A stretch of 24,249 nucleotides of DNA from a virus. Under the pieces are notes generated by a model. The model ran no database searches, had not been told where the DNA came from, and saw only the letters and a program-made list of their open reading frames with translations. The stretch lies in IMG/VR virus record IMGVR_UViG_3300009154_000276, positions 1-24,249 of that record. One strand, 5' to 3'. The position numbers and the translations under genes were made by a program. Positions within the stretch are counted from its first letter, which is position 1. The number at the start of each line of letters is the position of its first letter. Shown here piece by piece: positions 1 through 8,879 of the stretch.

Positions 1-3000
1 CACGTTCACTGTCACCGGCAAGGTGCAGAACATTGATCAGGCTCGGAGCGAGCTTGCCCGCCTGCAAGGCGACTTGAGCAAGCTGGATGAGTCTCAGCGA
101 AGGCCGATCGCGGGCAATCTCGTCAAGCTCGGAAAGCTTGTTGAAGCCGGCGACGTGACATCGCTAGACACGATCCGCAAGCTGATCACCCAGATTGAGA
201 ACACGATCGGCAAGAAGCTCAAAATCAACCTGAGCACATCGGACGCTGACAAGAAGGCGACCGAACTGAAGGGCCGCCTGGACGCCCTCCGCGAGGAATT
301 AAGGTTCACCGTTACGGGCGGCTTCTCTAATGCCGGCCAGATCGAAGCCGAGGTATCCCGAGTCACCGCCGACATCCAGAAGCTTGACGCCGCGCAGAAG
401 ACCGCGTTCGGCCAGCGAGCCATGCTGGTCATCGACCTTATCGGTCAAGGCAAGATTCAAGACGCTGCCATCGAGGTGAAGAACCTCCGCTCAGACCTTG
501 ACCAGCAAATGGAACTCAAGGTCAAGACGGACGCGGCCCAGAAGGCTGTCGATGACTTCAAGGCAAAGATGGATCAGGTGCGTGAGCAGAACGCATTCGT
601 CATCACCGGTCGCCCGCAGAACAGGGAGCAGGCCGAGTCGCGGGAGTCGAACCTGCGAGGCGAGGTCGGACAGCTCAAGGGTGTGCAGCGAGGCAAGTTT
701 AGGGGTCTGCTCGAGGACGCGGCGGTGGCCCGCGAGACCGGCGACCTCGTCAAATACAACGACGCCCTTGACAAGATCGACGCGAAACTGGGGAAGGCAA
801 AGAGGTTCAACATCAGGACGGCAGAGGCCAAGAAGAATCTTGAAGACCTCAACAAAGACCTCCGCTCAATCGCCGACGCCCTCGGCCCGCCGGTCGGCAT
901 GAATAGGCTGAAGGAGGCTACGCAGGCGGCAGACGCCGCCGTCCAGAAGCTCGGCACGAGCCTTGACAAGACGAGGCTTGAGGCCGACATCGGCCAACTC
1001 CGCGTCGACCTCGGCGCTGCCGAGGGGCTTCCTGCCGGTGCCATGAAAGATCAGGCGATCGACAGTATCTCGACCAGGGCGGAAGGCATTGCGCAGGACG
1101 CGGGGCGGGTTGCCGGCAGTGATGCCGCCATCGAGAAGGCCAGAGTTCGCATCGCTAGCCTCAACGATGCGTGGGCGCAAGCAGTCCGCGGCCTGCCGGA
1201 AACAGAAGCCAAGGCAGACGCCTTCTTCACCGGCATAATGGCCGACATTGGCAAGCTTGACCTTGCCGACAGGATCAGTCTTGACCCGATCATCGCAGAG
1301 GTCATGAATCTCATTCAGACGGGAGCCGGCATCTCGACGGTCACCGCGAGGATGTCGGAGCTTGAGGCCGCGACAAAAGAGTTGGCATCCGCCGGCAAGG
1401 TCTCCACAGCGATCGAAAAGCTTTCGCCAACCCTGTCGCGTTCTGATCTTGAGGCGAGGCTGGCTGCCGCAAAGGCCGCAGCGACTTCGCCAACCCCTCT
1501 GACGACCCCAGGCGAAACGGTTGACGATGTCGGCCGCGAGGTTGAGCTGCGTGGCTCCCTCGGCAAGGACTTGGCAGATTCTTCGCGTGGTCTTGATCTG
1601 CTCAAGGGCGGGATCACGACGCTGAAGAGCCAGATCGACGCCCTGCCGGAGAGTGTTCGGGCGAGGTTCATCCCCGCAATCCGCGATGCGGAGAACGAGT
1701 TCGTCAGGCTCTCTACGTCATCGTCTGCATTGCCAGGGCAAATCGATGCCGCACGGCAGAGGGTGCAGCAACTTGCCACAGAAGCCTCTCGCGCCGCCCA
1801 GGCGATGAACTTCTCGGCGTCATTCGGCGGCGCGGGAGCGACGGGCGTCAGCCTCGGATTGGATCAGAGCGCCCTCCAGGGTTACAACGCGCAGTTGCAG
1901 ATTCTGCAAGGGTATATGTCTCGAATTCCATCCGAGGCTGCTGGGCCTGCTGTAGCGGCATTCAATCAGCTTCGCAACGCAATAGCCCAGGCATTCGATG
2001 CGGGCACGATAAACACCGCCGAGACACGGCGAGAACTGGCTGCGCTTTTGCAGGCAACGTCGCAGACGACAGCGGCCCTAGCTGGAGTCAGTGCGGGTCG
2101 TATCGAGCGAGATATGCAACGAGCTGGCGACATAGGCCGCCAGGGATTCGACAGGTTCGCGCTGGCAGCGAATCAAGCCGGCTACGCGATCGACGACTTC
2201 TTGTCCTCGACGGGCGGCCTGGAGTTCAAGCTGCGCGCGATCAGTAATAACATCACTCAACTCGCGTTCATCCTCGGCGGCACGACGGGGCTGTTCATCG
2301 GCCTCGGTGCGGTCATCGCGGGCCAAGTCGCTATCGGTATCATCAAATGGATAAACAACGGCCGAACCGCCGAAGACCAAACAAAGGCACTCAACGAAGC
2401 CCTGGCTCGCCAGAAAAGCCTCGTCGAGGAGCTGGCCGAAGCGTTTAGGTCACTCGGCGACTCGGCGACTCGCGGCATATTTTCCGAGCAGGCGCAGCAG
2501 GCAAAGGATTTTGCTCGTGAAGTAGACAACATACTCAAGAAGCAGAGAGAGCTTGGATTGCAGCGGGTTGTCAGCAACGACCCTACGATTCAGCGCGAAC
2601 GAGCAGAGCAGACAAAGCTCAAGAGAGAGATCGAGAAAGAAGAAAATCCAACAGTTAGGGTTGGCAAGCAGCAGCAACTACGAGCATCGGAGGAGAGAGA
2701 GCGGAGGCGGACGCAGCTCATCGGTGTGCAACCGCCGCCGTCGGCAGCGGAGATTCGCAGGGAAGTTCGGCTGCGGGCGACAGTGCCCTTTAGGAATGCA
2801 GCCGAAGGCATACCAGAAGGCACCGACGTAGGGTCAAGGGTGGCCCAGGCGGACGCCATTCGGCCGGCAGTCGATCGGCTCAAAGAGATTGTCTCTGAAG
2901 GCAACTCGTCATTTGACTTTGGTCGGTTTGAGCTGGCGAGCCGACAGCTTGAGGCACTCGGCAATCTTCTTGACAGGCTTGACAGGGCGATTGGCGATGC

Positions 3001-5065
3001 CGTCGCGCAGGCCGCCACAGATGTCGCGAAAGCGTCACGCGGCCCGGCCGAACAAATTCGCCAAGCCCAGGAAGAGGTCGCGGGGGCGATCGAGCTTGGT
3101 CTGCCTGGGGCAAGGCTGTTCGGTGAAGAGCTTAACAAATCCGCAGAGCAGCTCGAGAAAGCATACAAGAATCTTGAGAACGCTGCGGCAGGAAAAGACG
3201 AAAGCGGTCGCGACATCGGGCCGGCTGAACAAAAGGCTCTCGTCGATACCGCAAGCGCCGAAATCAACACCATCCAGGCCGAACGCGCCCGCATCGCCGC
3301 CCAGTCTGACGCCCTCCGCTACGAACGCACCGTTGACCCGCAGCGGCAGATCGACGCTCGCATGGGCCGCGCCACGGGCAATCTGGGGGCCGCCGGCCTT
3401 GAGGACGGTCGAATCGCTCGCCGGATGCGGGAGATTGAGAACGAGCGCGAGACGATTCGGCAGCGATCGGCCCTCCCCGAGTTCCAGACGCCCGAGATGG
3501 TTCGCGGTCTGCAAGACGCCGAGCAGGCTCTCAACGAAGAGGCCGCCGCAATCGAAGCCGCGACGATCGCAATCAAGATATTCGCCGATGCTTTGAATCG
3601 TGCCTCGGAGGAGGCCAAAGGCAACCTAAACTCGGCGCAGCAGCGAGCCGACGAGGCCCGTCGTGCCGATCTGGGCAACAGCACGCCGCAGACTCAGGAG
3701 GCCCGCAAGCAGGCAGAGGCCGACCTTGAGCGGCAGAGAGAAGCCGAGCGTGCTGCACAGACAGAGATCGCAGTCGAGCGGGATCGGCTGGAGCAGATGC
3801 AGAAACCAGATGCAGAGCGGATTCAGCAGATCGACGAGGAGCTGAAGAGCGGTCGCAGCCCAGGCGACGAGGCTAGGACTCGGCTTGCCGAAGAGCGTTC
3901 AGCGCTGGAGGCGGATGTCAGCGGCAACAACTCGGCGGCCGCCGCGGATGTCGCTCGCGCGAGGAAGAGGAGCAGGGCCGCCGTGGCCCGAGAACGGACA
4001 TTGAACGATTTGGTAAATACAGCAAGAGACCTCGGCATTGACCCGACCGGCCTTGATGAAAAACAAATTCGCGATGCCATGCGAGATTCTGGCCGCGGCG
4101 ACCTTGCGGACGATTTTAATCGCCGCAACGACGAGGACAACGCCGCGATGGCGGCTGCCGGATTCACCTTTGAGGAGCGAGGGGCTGGATTCTGGGATAC
4201 CGTCACGAAGGCAGGCGAGGAACTCGCCGCCGCCTTGGCGCGTCAGGCCGAAGTCGTCAACGAAGGCGCAGCAAGACTCGCCGAAATGGATGCTCAGATC
4301 GCAGCCGTCCCAGAAGGCGACGGTCGCGAAGACCTAATCCGCGAACGCGAAGCCCTCCAAGCCAAGATGGAGGACGACGCGAGGGCGAGCCAAGCGAAAG
4401 TCGATGCCGCCCGAGACGCCAGCACACGCGAGGCCGAGCAGGCCAAGTCGGGCGAGCGTGGCCGCGAACTAACGCGAACTCCAGAAGAGAAATTCAAAGC
4501 CGAGACCGAACAGGGTCTCGCCGATATCCAGACATACTTCGAGAGGCGGGCAGAGGAGAACAACGGTATCCGCCCTGCCGGCGATGCGAAGGCCCAGGCA
4601 GATGCCGAGGAGCGTTTTCGCAAGGATCGCGAGAAGGAGGCCCGCACGGCCACGTCGGAGGGCCGCGGCGCTGAGCTAGGCATGACCGAACGAGATCGCT
4701 TCCGCCGCGACTTCAAGGAAGGCGCAGGGAAAGATATCAACGCCCGCGCCAAGGAACTCCGCGACCAAGGCGTCGATCCGACGAAGTTCCTCAAGCAAGC
4801 CGTCTCCAATCAGCTTGAGTCTGTTGCCCCCATGCTCAAGCAGTTCCAAGACGAGCGGCAGACCGCCCTGCTGCAAGGCCCGTCTCGAGCAGCTCTCAGC
4901 GTCTCCGACGTTTCGACGAGCCAGGGGGCCAGCGAACTGACCCGCCTCATTCGTGGCGACGATTCGGCGAAGGACGTGAACCTCGCGGAGCTGCGGAAGC
5001 AGTCAGGCTACCTTGAGGACATTAGGAACGACCTCAAGGCTAACAACCCAGGAGTTCTCCTCTAA
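1..5065 (+). CDS. Phage tail tape measure protein (5' end outside window)
   Basis: Sets tail length and travels through the tail tube during DNA ejection. At least 1,687 residues are visible. The frame is open to the left edge (codons from base 2), and the GTG at base 23 lies inside a repeat unit, so the true start is upstream. From the left: three tandem ~97-100-residue helical repeats, Ala/Glu/Lys-rich coiled coil, then around residues 720-777 (counting from base 23) a motif typical of tape measures, GYAIDDFL followed by LRAISNNITQLAFILGG and a hydrophobic Gly-rich stretch to about IIKW, a probable membrane-active segment. A very long charged coiled coil follows, with a C-terminus ending in LEDIRNDLKANNP, also usual for these proteins. 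At roughly 0.15 nm per helical residue the visible part implies a tail over about 250 nm. The stop overlaps the next start (TAATG). Family assignment is confident from length, composition and the hydrophobic motif. Confidence 0.9.
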   Translation, partial: TFTVTGKVQNIDQARSELARLQGDLSKLDESQRRPIAGNLVKLGKLVEAGDVTSLDTIRKLITQIENTIGKKLKINLSTSDADKKATELKGRLDALREELRFTVTGGFSNAGQIEAEVSRVTADIQKLDAAQKTAFGQRAMLVIDLIGQGKIQDAAIEVKNLRSDLDQQMELKVKTDAAQKAVDDFKAKMDQVREQNAFVITGRPQNREQAESRESNLRGEVGQLKGVQRGKFRGLLEDAAVARETGDLVKYNDALDKIDAKLGKAKRFNIRTAEAKKNLEDLNKDLRSIADALGPPVGMNRLKEATQAADAAVQKLGTSLDKTRLEADIGQLRVDLGAAEGLPAGAMKDQAIDSISTRAEGIAQDAGRVAGSDAAIEKARVRIASLNDAWAQAVRGLPETEAKADAFFTGIMADIGKLDLADRISLDPIIAEVMNLIQTGAGISTVTARMSELEAATKELASAGKVSTAIEKLSPTLSRSDLEARLAAAKAAATSPTPLTTPGETVDDVGREVELRGSLGKDLADSSRGLDLLKGGITTLKSQIDALPESVRARFIPAIRDAENEFVRLSTSSSALPGQIDAARQRVQQLATEASRAAQAMNFSASFGGAGATGVSLGLDQSALQGYNAQLQILQGYMSRIPSEAAGPAVAAFNQLRNAIAQAFDAGTINTAETRRELAALLQATSQTTAALAGVSAGRIERDMQRAGDIGRQGFDRFALAANQAGYAIDDFLSSTGGLEFKLRAISNNITQLAFILGGTTGLFIGLGAVIAGQVAIGIIKWINNGRTAEDQTKALNEALARQKSLVEELAEAFRSLGDSATRGIFSEQAQQAKDFAREVDNILKKQRELGLQRVVSNDPTIQRERAEQTKLKREIEKEENPTVRVGKQQQLRASEERERRRTQLIGVQPPPSAAEIRREVRLRATVPFRNAAEGIPEGTDVGSRVAQADAIRPAVDRLKEIVSEGNSSFDFGRFELASRQLEALGNLLDRLDRAIGDAVAQAATDVAKASRGPAEQIRQAQEEVAGAIELGLPGARLFGEELNKSAEQLEKAYKNLENAAAGKDESGRDIGPAEQKALVDTASAEINTIQAERARIAAQSDALRYERTVDPQRQIDARMGRATGNLGAAGLEDGRIARRMREIENERETIRQRSALPEFQTPEMVRGLQDAEQALNEEAAAIEAATIAIKIFADALNRASEEAKGNLNSAQQRADEARRADLGNSTPQTQEARKQAEADLERQREAERAAQTEIAVERDRLEQMQKPDAERIQQIDEELKSGRSPGDEARTRLAEERSALEADVSGNNSAAAADVARARKRSRAAVARERTLNDLVNTARDLGIDPTGLDEKQIRDAMRDSGRGDLADDFNRRNDEDNAAMAAAGFTFEERGAGFWDTVTKAGEELAAALARQAEVVNEGAARLAEMDAQIAAVPEGDGREDLIREREALQAKMEDDARASQAKVDAARDASTREAEQAKSGERGRELTRTPEEKFKAETEQGLADIQTYFERRAEENNGIRPAGDAKAQADAEERFRKDREKEARTATSEGRGAELGMTERDRFRRDFKEGAGKDINARAKELRDQGVDPTKFLKQAVSNQLESVAPMLKQFQDERQTALLQGPSRAALSVSDVSTSQGASELTRLIRGDDSAKDVNLAELRKQSGYLEDIRNDLKANNPGVLL
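5..886 (+). repeat. Three tandem ~97-100-residue repeats inside the tape measure gene
   Basis: Units begin at bases 5, 305 and 596 (300 and 291 bp apart), each opening with a beta-like F-[TV]-[VI]-T-G motif (FTVTGKVQN, FTVTGGFSN, FVITGRPQN). Each continues with an amphipathic helix rich in Asp/Gln, a conserved QK or QR turn, and a second helix ending near a short K-[FL]-[NK]-[IV] strand. A degenerate fourth unit may follow from about base 887. The right-hand boundary is approximate. The DNA has diverged while the protein pattern persists, so the duplication is old. The left edge cuts the array, so the number of units is unknown. Confidence 0.7.
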
Positions 5066-6159
5066 TGCCCAAGCTCGTCTCCGAACTCGCGCAGGGCAAA
5101 TCATTCAGCCGCAGTGCCGAAGGTGGCGGGCTTGCCGATCAGGCCACGCGAACGTGGAAGATTCTGCTCAACTCGCCGAACGAGTCATTCATCCTTTCGG
5201 AAGCTATCGGCGTCAACATCGGCGACCCTCTGGGGTCGCTGAACCCGATCCCGTGCGTCAGCATCGATGTCAAGGCAGACGGCGAGAGCCGCATGGTGCG
5301 GATCGTCACGGCGCAGTATCGCAGTAACCCCGGTATCGGCAGCGTAGACCCAGGCACGCAGTCGCCGACATTGCGTCCAGCGTTGTATTCGATGACAACG
5401 TCGCTGACGGAGATCGCTGCGTGGGGCGGCGCGCCGGTGACGAACGGCGAGTCTGGCGCGTGGATTCCGGCGGTGAACCCTGTCGGCGATCTTGTGGATG
5501 GGGTTACGCGACTCGAGCCGGTCGTGAACATCAACATCGATCAGTATTCTTCTTCGGACATGAGCCAACTGCTGGCTTACTGCGGATATGTAAACAGCGA
5601 CATATTCACGTTCTCGAATCTAAGCGTCGGCATTCACTGCTGTATGCTTCAAAGCATTTCGTCGCAGTCCATTGTTGAGCAATTTGGAGACGTGACGTTC
5701 AGAGGCTTCAAGGTTACGTTCGGGTTTGCTGTTAGGGCGCACTGGACAATCACTCGAGGTGGCTTCCAGGCCATTGGATGGGATATGGCCGTGCCGCAGA
5801 CGGGGTTTAATGTCATCAACTACGGCCTATCGTCACCAGATGTCGTTGACGTTGAAGCATTGACTCTTCAGCACGACGAAACCGGCAAGGTGCAACTCAA
5901 TAGCGCCGGAACGCCACAGACCTACGCTTTTGGGACTCAGACCAAAAGGACGAGGGCGATGGTTACGGTGCCCGCGACCCAAGGCGGATGGACACAGAGG
6001 CCGTCCGCCCAGCCGGTCGCACTCAACGACGACGGAACGCCGCGAAACACACGCGCGTTTCCGGTAGCCGAGAAAGTCCTCATCAACCGCATCTGCATCC
6101 AGCCCGAGATGGCTTTCGGCACTAACTTCTCAAACTTCGGCATACGCTGGTTCTCGTAA
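5065..6159 (+). CDS. Putative tail structural protein downstream of tape measure
   Basis: A 364-residue protein starting with an ATG that overlaps the tape-measure stop (TAATG), with an AGGAG motif 10 bases upstream, so translation is probably coupled. No signal peptide, membrane segment or catalytic motif is seen. Composition is that of a beta-rich virion protein: many Thr/Ser/Val/Gly residues, alternating hydrophobic strands (for example VVNINIDQYSS, VTFRGFKVTFGFAVRAHW) and no coiled coil. In siphophages the gene after the tape measure usually encodes a distal-tail or baseplate component, and that position is the main argument here. I do not recognise the family. A distal-tail (Dit-like) or hub-associated role is inference only. 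Confidence 0.7.
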   Translation: MPKLVSELAQGKSFSRSAEGGGLADQATRTWKILLNSPNESFILSEAIGVNIGDPLGSLNPIPCVSIDVKADGESRMVRIVTAQYRSNPGIGSVDPGTQSPTLRPALYSMTTSLTEIAAWGGAPVTNGESGAWIPAVNPVGDLVDGVTRLEPVVNINIDQYSSSDMSQLLAYCGYVNSDIFTFSNLSVGIHCCMLQSISSQSIVEQFGDVTFRGFKVTFGFAVRAHWTITRGGFQAIGWDMAVPQTGFNVINYGLSSPDVVDVEALTLQHDETGKVQLNSAGTPQTYAFGTQTKRTRAMVTVPATQGGWTQRPSAQPVALNDDGTPRNTRAFPVAEKVLINRICIQPEMAFGTNFSNFGIRWFS

Positions 6160-6173
6160 GGAGCAACCGAATC

Positions 6174-6758
6174 GTGGCACTCACGCTTCCAGTAACACGC
6201 GACATCGTTGTTTCCGAGAAGCGGAACTACGTCCTGTCCTATGCGTTCTGCGATCTCGGCGTCGTGCCGCTTGACGGCAACATATTCGCGAAGGCATACG
6301 CGAAGTTTTCGGAAAGCTCGCTTTTTGAGGGTTTCATTGGGGCAAGCGCGGCAAGGCCGACCATAAGGTTCTTCTCGCCTGGGGAAAAGCTATATAAAAA
6401 TTCTGGAGTCACGCGGCCAGGAAGAATGATAAACGATTACACGGCGCTAATAGACTACGGAGTTGCCACCGAAGTCAAGGACGCTGATGCCCCCAGCCTA
6501 CCGCACTCGATATCCAGCGGCGTCTTGAACGTCGTGATTCCGTTTGGCGCAACCTTCTCGCGGTACGTTGACCCCGTCACGGGCGTTATGAGCAGGGATG
6601 ATATGTACCTGCCGAATGACCCGGCGCGGTACTACTACTTGATAATGGACGGCGACACACTGATCGGCAGCGGGACGATTTTCATCACCATCGATCTCGG
6701 CAAGCCCACCGTGGACAAAAACCAGAAGCCGACCGTCTGCTCGGTGAAGGTAGTGTGA
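6174..6758 (+). CDS. Hypothetical tail-region protein, 194 aa
   Basis: Begins with GTG, chosen because an AAGGAG motif sits 10 bases upstream, immediately after the previous stop. The protein is soluble-looking, mixed alpha/beta, with no signal peptide or membrane helix. Its C-terminal third contains strands such as YYYLIMDGD and GTIFITIDLG. It lies 3 bases before the next gene in the same run of tail genes and is presumably a minor virion or baseplate protein. No family or active site is recognised. Confidence 0.65.
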   Translation: MALTLPVTRDIVVSEKRNYVLSYAFCDLGVVPLDGNIFAKAYAKFSESSLFEGFIGASAARPTIRFFSPGEKLYKNSGVTRPGRMINDYTALIDYGVATEVKDADAPSLPHSISSGVLNVVIPFGATFSRYVDPVTGVMSRDDMYLPNDPARYYYLIMDGDTLIGSGTIFITIDLGKPTVDKNQKPTVCSVKVV

Positions 6759-6761
6759 CTT

Positions 6762-7538
6762 ATGGCCGAGTCCGAAAAATACCTGATCGGCGAGAGCCTT
6801 CGCAACAAGCTGAGAAGCACGATCGCGAAGGTGGACTCGATCTCGTTTGGCGGGCCGGTGAGCCGGATTCCGACGGCGCTTGAAGACGGCGGCTCTAGCT
6901 TTTCGCCAAAGGCATTCCGCGTCTGCACCGTCGCGGGCGCGTGGCCGATCGACACCTCCAAGAACGTGACGTTCTATGGCGTCACGGCAACGCCGAACAC
7001 GGTCAGCGTTCTCAACAAGATCGTCAGCCTGCCATCGCCAAAAAGCACGGCGACAACCCGCATCGTCAACGTCGCCAAAGACGGCACCCAGTGGTATCTC
7101 GTCTCGTTCCAGATGTCGTCGAAGACGGCGGTCATGGCAACGGCAACGCAGACGATCACGTTCATGGGAAGCGCGACGACGCAGTCAATTACGTTTCTCA
7201 GCTCCGCCGAAACGAAAAAACTGACCTTCGCCGGCCCCGGCGAGGACAAGACGCTGACTTACATTGCGACCGCAACGGATGTCGATGTGATTTCGGGCGT
7301 AAGCGCGAGCCTTGATACGACAAATTGCAAAATATCTGTCAACACGACAACCACGAAAATAAAAGCGGCCGGAACTCCGACAACGGTCACATTCAAGACT
7401 TCGGGTGCGACCCAAACGGCAACCGTGGTGTCGATGGCAAATACGCAGACCGCCACAATCACGACATCGGGTTCCACGCAGACGGCGACAATAATGACTG
7501 GCACATACACGGCCACCTACGTTTCGCTGGAGATATAG
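6762..7538 (+). CDS. Thr-rich repeat protein, likely tail or fibre component
   Basis: A 258-residue protein whose first ~100 residues are a mixed domain. The N-terminal helix MAESEKYLIGESLRNKL resembles the start of many phage tail proteins. The rest is built from 11-residue repeats rich in Thr/Ser/Gln: two blocks of four, with pattern x-T-Q-[TS]-x-T-[FIV]-x-x-x-[AG], joined by about 30 residues. Such regular short beta repeats suggest a beta-solenoid or beta-roll shaft or spike. A weak AAGGT precedes the ATG, and the gene starts 3 bases after its neighbour. The position among tail genes supports a virion role. The exact function is unknown. Confidence 0.65.
   Translation: MAESEKYLIGESLRNKLRSTIAKVDSISFGGPVSRIPTALEDGGSSFSPKAFRVCTVAGAWPIDTSKNVTFYGVTATPNTVSVLNKIVSLPSPKSTATTRIVNVAKDGTQWYLVSFQMSSKTAVMATATQTITFMGSATTQSITFLSSAETKKLTFAGPGEDKTLTYIATATDVDVISGVSASLDTTNCKISVNTTTTKIKAAGTPTTVTFKTSGATQTATVVSMANTQTATITTSGSTQTATIMTGTYTATYVSLEI
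7143..7505 (+). repeat. Two blocks of four 33-bp (11-aa) repeats
   Basis: Block one covers 7143-7274 (units ATQTITFMGSA, TTQSITFLSSA, ETKKLTFAGPG, EDKTLTYIATA). Block two covers 7374-7505 (TPTTVTFKTSG, ATQTATVVSMA, NTQTATITTSG, STQTATIMTGT). Both keep an exact 33-bp period without gaps. Codons differ between units, so selection appears to act on the protein pattern. A spacer of about 99 bp separates the blocks. Confidence 0.75.
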
Positions 7539-7539
7539 C

Positions 7540-8196
7540 ATGGCGTGCATCTGCTGCGGAAAAAGCTACTGCCACAAAAAAAGCCCGTGCGACCGGAACC
7601 TCAGAATCCAGGTTTCTTGGTGTGGAGTTACGGGGATAAGCTCTCAAGTAAAACCACTCGTGAACGGGTTGTGCGGCAACCGCCTCGGCGAGGGTGATTC
7701 TGGAAACGGGTTTTTTAGGTCAGACTATCTTGGGGATTGCCCTGGTCAGAGCATTGGAGACGGAAGATACACAAACAACTGGATCAACGTCCTGCTGGGA
7801 ACTGGGTATGTGTTGAATCAACGATTCAACGGTCTTTCGTGCTGTCGAAGAACGTCCGTAGACGGCGCGACGATTGAGGGTGGCAGTGTAATTGTGAGCA
7901 TCACTAGGTGGATGGCCGCTCGATGGGACTTCAGCTTCCCGACACTAAACGGCGCGGCCTCTCTCACCAAGAGATACTCATTTGAAGACCCCGGTGGTGC
8001 TGGATCGTGCTGGGGCGCGTTTTCCGGCATATGGAACTCATGCAAGGACACCGAGCCCGTTCTTCAACTGCTGGGCACAGACGTGGAGCCAGGAAAATTC
8101 TGCTCGTCAAACGAGACAGAGGGTGGATACGCAGCAGTAGACGGCCCGTTTGCTACGGCGGAATGTCAGACCAGATGCGAGAACCCACTGCCGTGA
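7540..8196 (+). CDS. Cysteine-rich hypothetical protein, 218 aa
   Basis: Starts with ATG one base after the previous stop, with GGAG 7 bases upstream. It contains 15 cysteines (about 7%). The N-terminus has a dense cluster, MACICCGKSYCHKKSPC, that looks like a metal-binding knuckle. More pairs or single Cys follow (SCCRR, SCWG, SCKD, ECQTRC at the C-terminus). No signal peptide or transmembrane segment is seen. The central region is Gly/Asn/Ser-rich and beta-like. Zinc binding is the likely use of the N-terminal cluster. A minor tail or baseplate role is inferred from context only. Base composition is somewhat more AT-rich than its neighbours. I do not recognise the family. Confidence 0.6.
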   Translation: MACICCGKSYCHKKSPCDRNLRIQVSWCGVTGISSQVKPLVNGLCGNRLGEGDSGNGFFRSDYLGDCPGQSIGDGRYTNNWINVLLGTGYVLNQRFNGLSCCRRTSVDGATIEGGSVIVSITRWMAARWDFSFPTLNGAASLTKRYSFEDPGGAGSCWGAFSGIWNSCKDTEPVLQLLGTDVEPGKFCSSNETEGGYAAVDGPFATAECQTRCENPLP

Positions 8197-8636
8197 TTAA
8201 ATGCCACAGGTCACATCTTTTCGAGCGCTGCATCGAGCGGGGCTACACGCTTGAAGAAGTAGCGCCGTGCGTGGTCGCGCAAGATGGCGACGAGTTGACC
8301 GTCGATGTCGATAGCCCTTTTTACCCAAGATTTTCGCGAGTGGTCGCGCTAGCCCCCCCTGTCGCAACGCATGGCCCAGGCACCGAACTCAAGAAACTGC
8401 TGGCCGGCTGGCCGTTCCGAATCACAGCTTCGCCAGATTGCTCCTGCAACAGTGTTGCCGGCGAGATGGATTCCTGGGGGCCAGACGAATGCGACCGCCC
8501 TGAGAGGATCGAATACATCCTGGCCGCCATGCGGGAGAACGCCGAGAGGCGCGGATTGCCGTTCCTTGACGCCGCAGGCCGTTTTCTCATCAAGCGTGCT
8601 ATCAAGAATGCACGCAAATCTCACGTTGACCAATAA
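8163..8636 (+). CDS. Conserved phage-type protein with Cys motifs
   Basis: The N-terminal block CHRSHLFERCIERGYTLEEV, followed shortly by a PCVV motif and a QDGD turn, and the C-terminal block with PDCSCN, a Cys before ERIEYIL, and RAIKNAR match a pattern I recall in uncharacterised phage proteins near tail genes. Function is unknown. The five or more spaced cysteines suggest metal binding. The frame is open upstream to 8007, but that part lies over the Cys-rich gene and reads as shadow. Candidate starts are ATG 8163, ATG 8175, or GTG 8193, which overlaps the previous stop as GTGA. None has a convincing ribosome-binding site, so the start is uncertain. Confidence 0.65.
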   Translation: MSDQMREPTAVIKCHRSHLFERCIERGYTLEEVAPCVVAQDGDELTVDVDSPFYPRFSRVVALAPPVATHGPGTELKKLLAGWPFRITASPDCSCNSVAGEMDSWGPDECDRPERIEYILAAMRENAERRGLPFLDAAGRFLIKRAIKNARKSHVDQ

Positions 8637-8660
8637 AGACTACTAAGACACACTATACGC

Positions 8661-8879
8661 ATGGCAACCCCACCAAAAGAGTTCGTCTTCTCCGACGACG
8701 ACGACGAACAGGTCGAGGGGGGCGGCATCCCCGATGAAGATGGGTGGATTCACCTCAAGGAGAAGCCGGATGGACTTGGCAACGGAGATTCTGGAAAGCG
8801 CAAAGCCGTCGCCAGCAAGCCTAAGTTGGTTTCAGGGTCTGTCAAAAGAACACCAAGACGCCGTCCTGGCCGTTCGTGA
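8661..8879 (+). CDS. Small acidic N-terminus ORF overlapping next gene
   Basis: Encodes 72 residues beginning MATPPKEFVFSDDDDEQVEGG. The first half is acidic and protein-like. The second half, where it overlaps the next gene by 110 bases in another frame, becomes basic and low in complexity (KRTPRRRPGRS), as out-of-frame shadows do. No clear ribosome-binding site precedes the ATG. It may be a short real gene with a read-on tail, or the front part of a protein completed by frameshifting into the downstream frame. No family is recognised. Confidence 0.4.
   Translation: MATPPKEFVFSDDDDEQVEGGGIPDEDGWIHLKEKPDGLGNGDSGKRKAVASKPKLVSGSVKRTPRRRPGRS

Noticed and set aside
2889-3596. 235-codon plus-strand frame within the tape measure gene
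   Set aside because: Shadow frame of GC-rich coiled-coil coding: Arg/Ser-rich, no ribosome-binding site and no domain.
8626-8659. Possible promoter TTGACC with TATACG before 8661
   Set aside because: Spacing is 22 bases, too long for a sigma70 promoter; the alternative CACTAT is a poor match at 19 bases.
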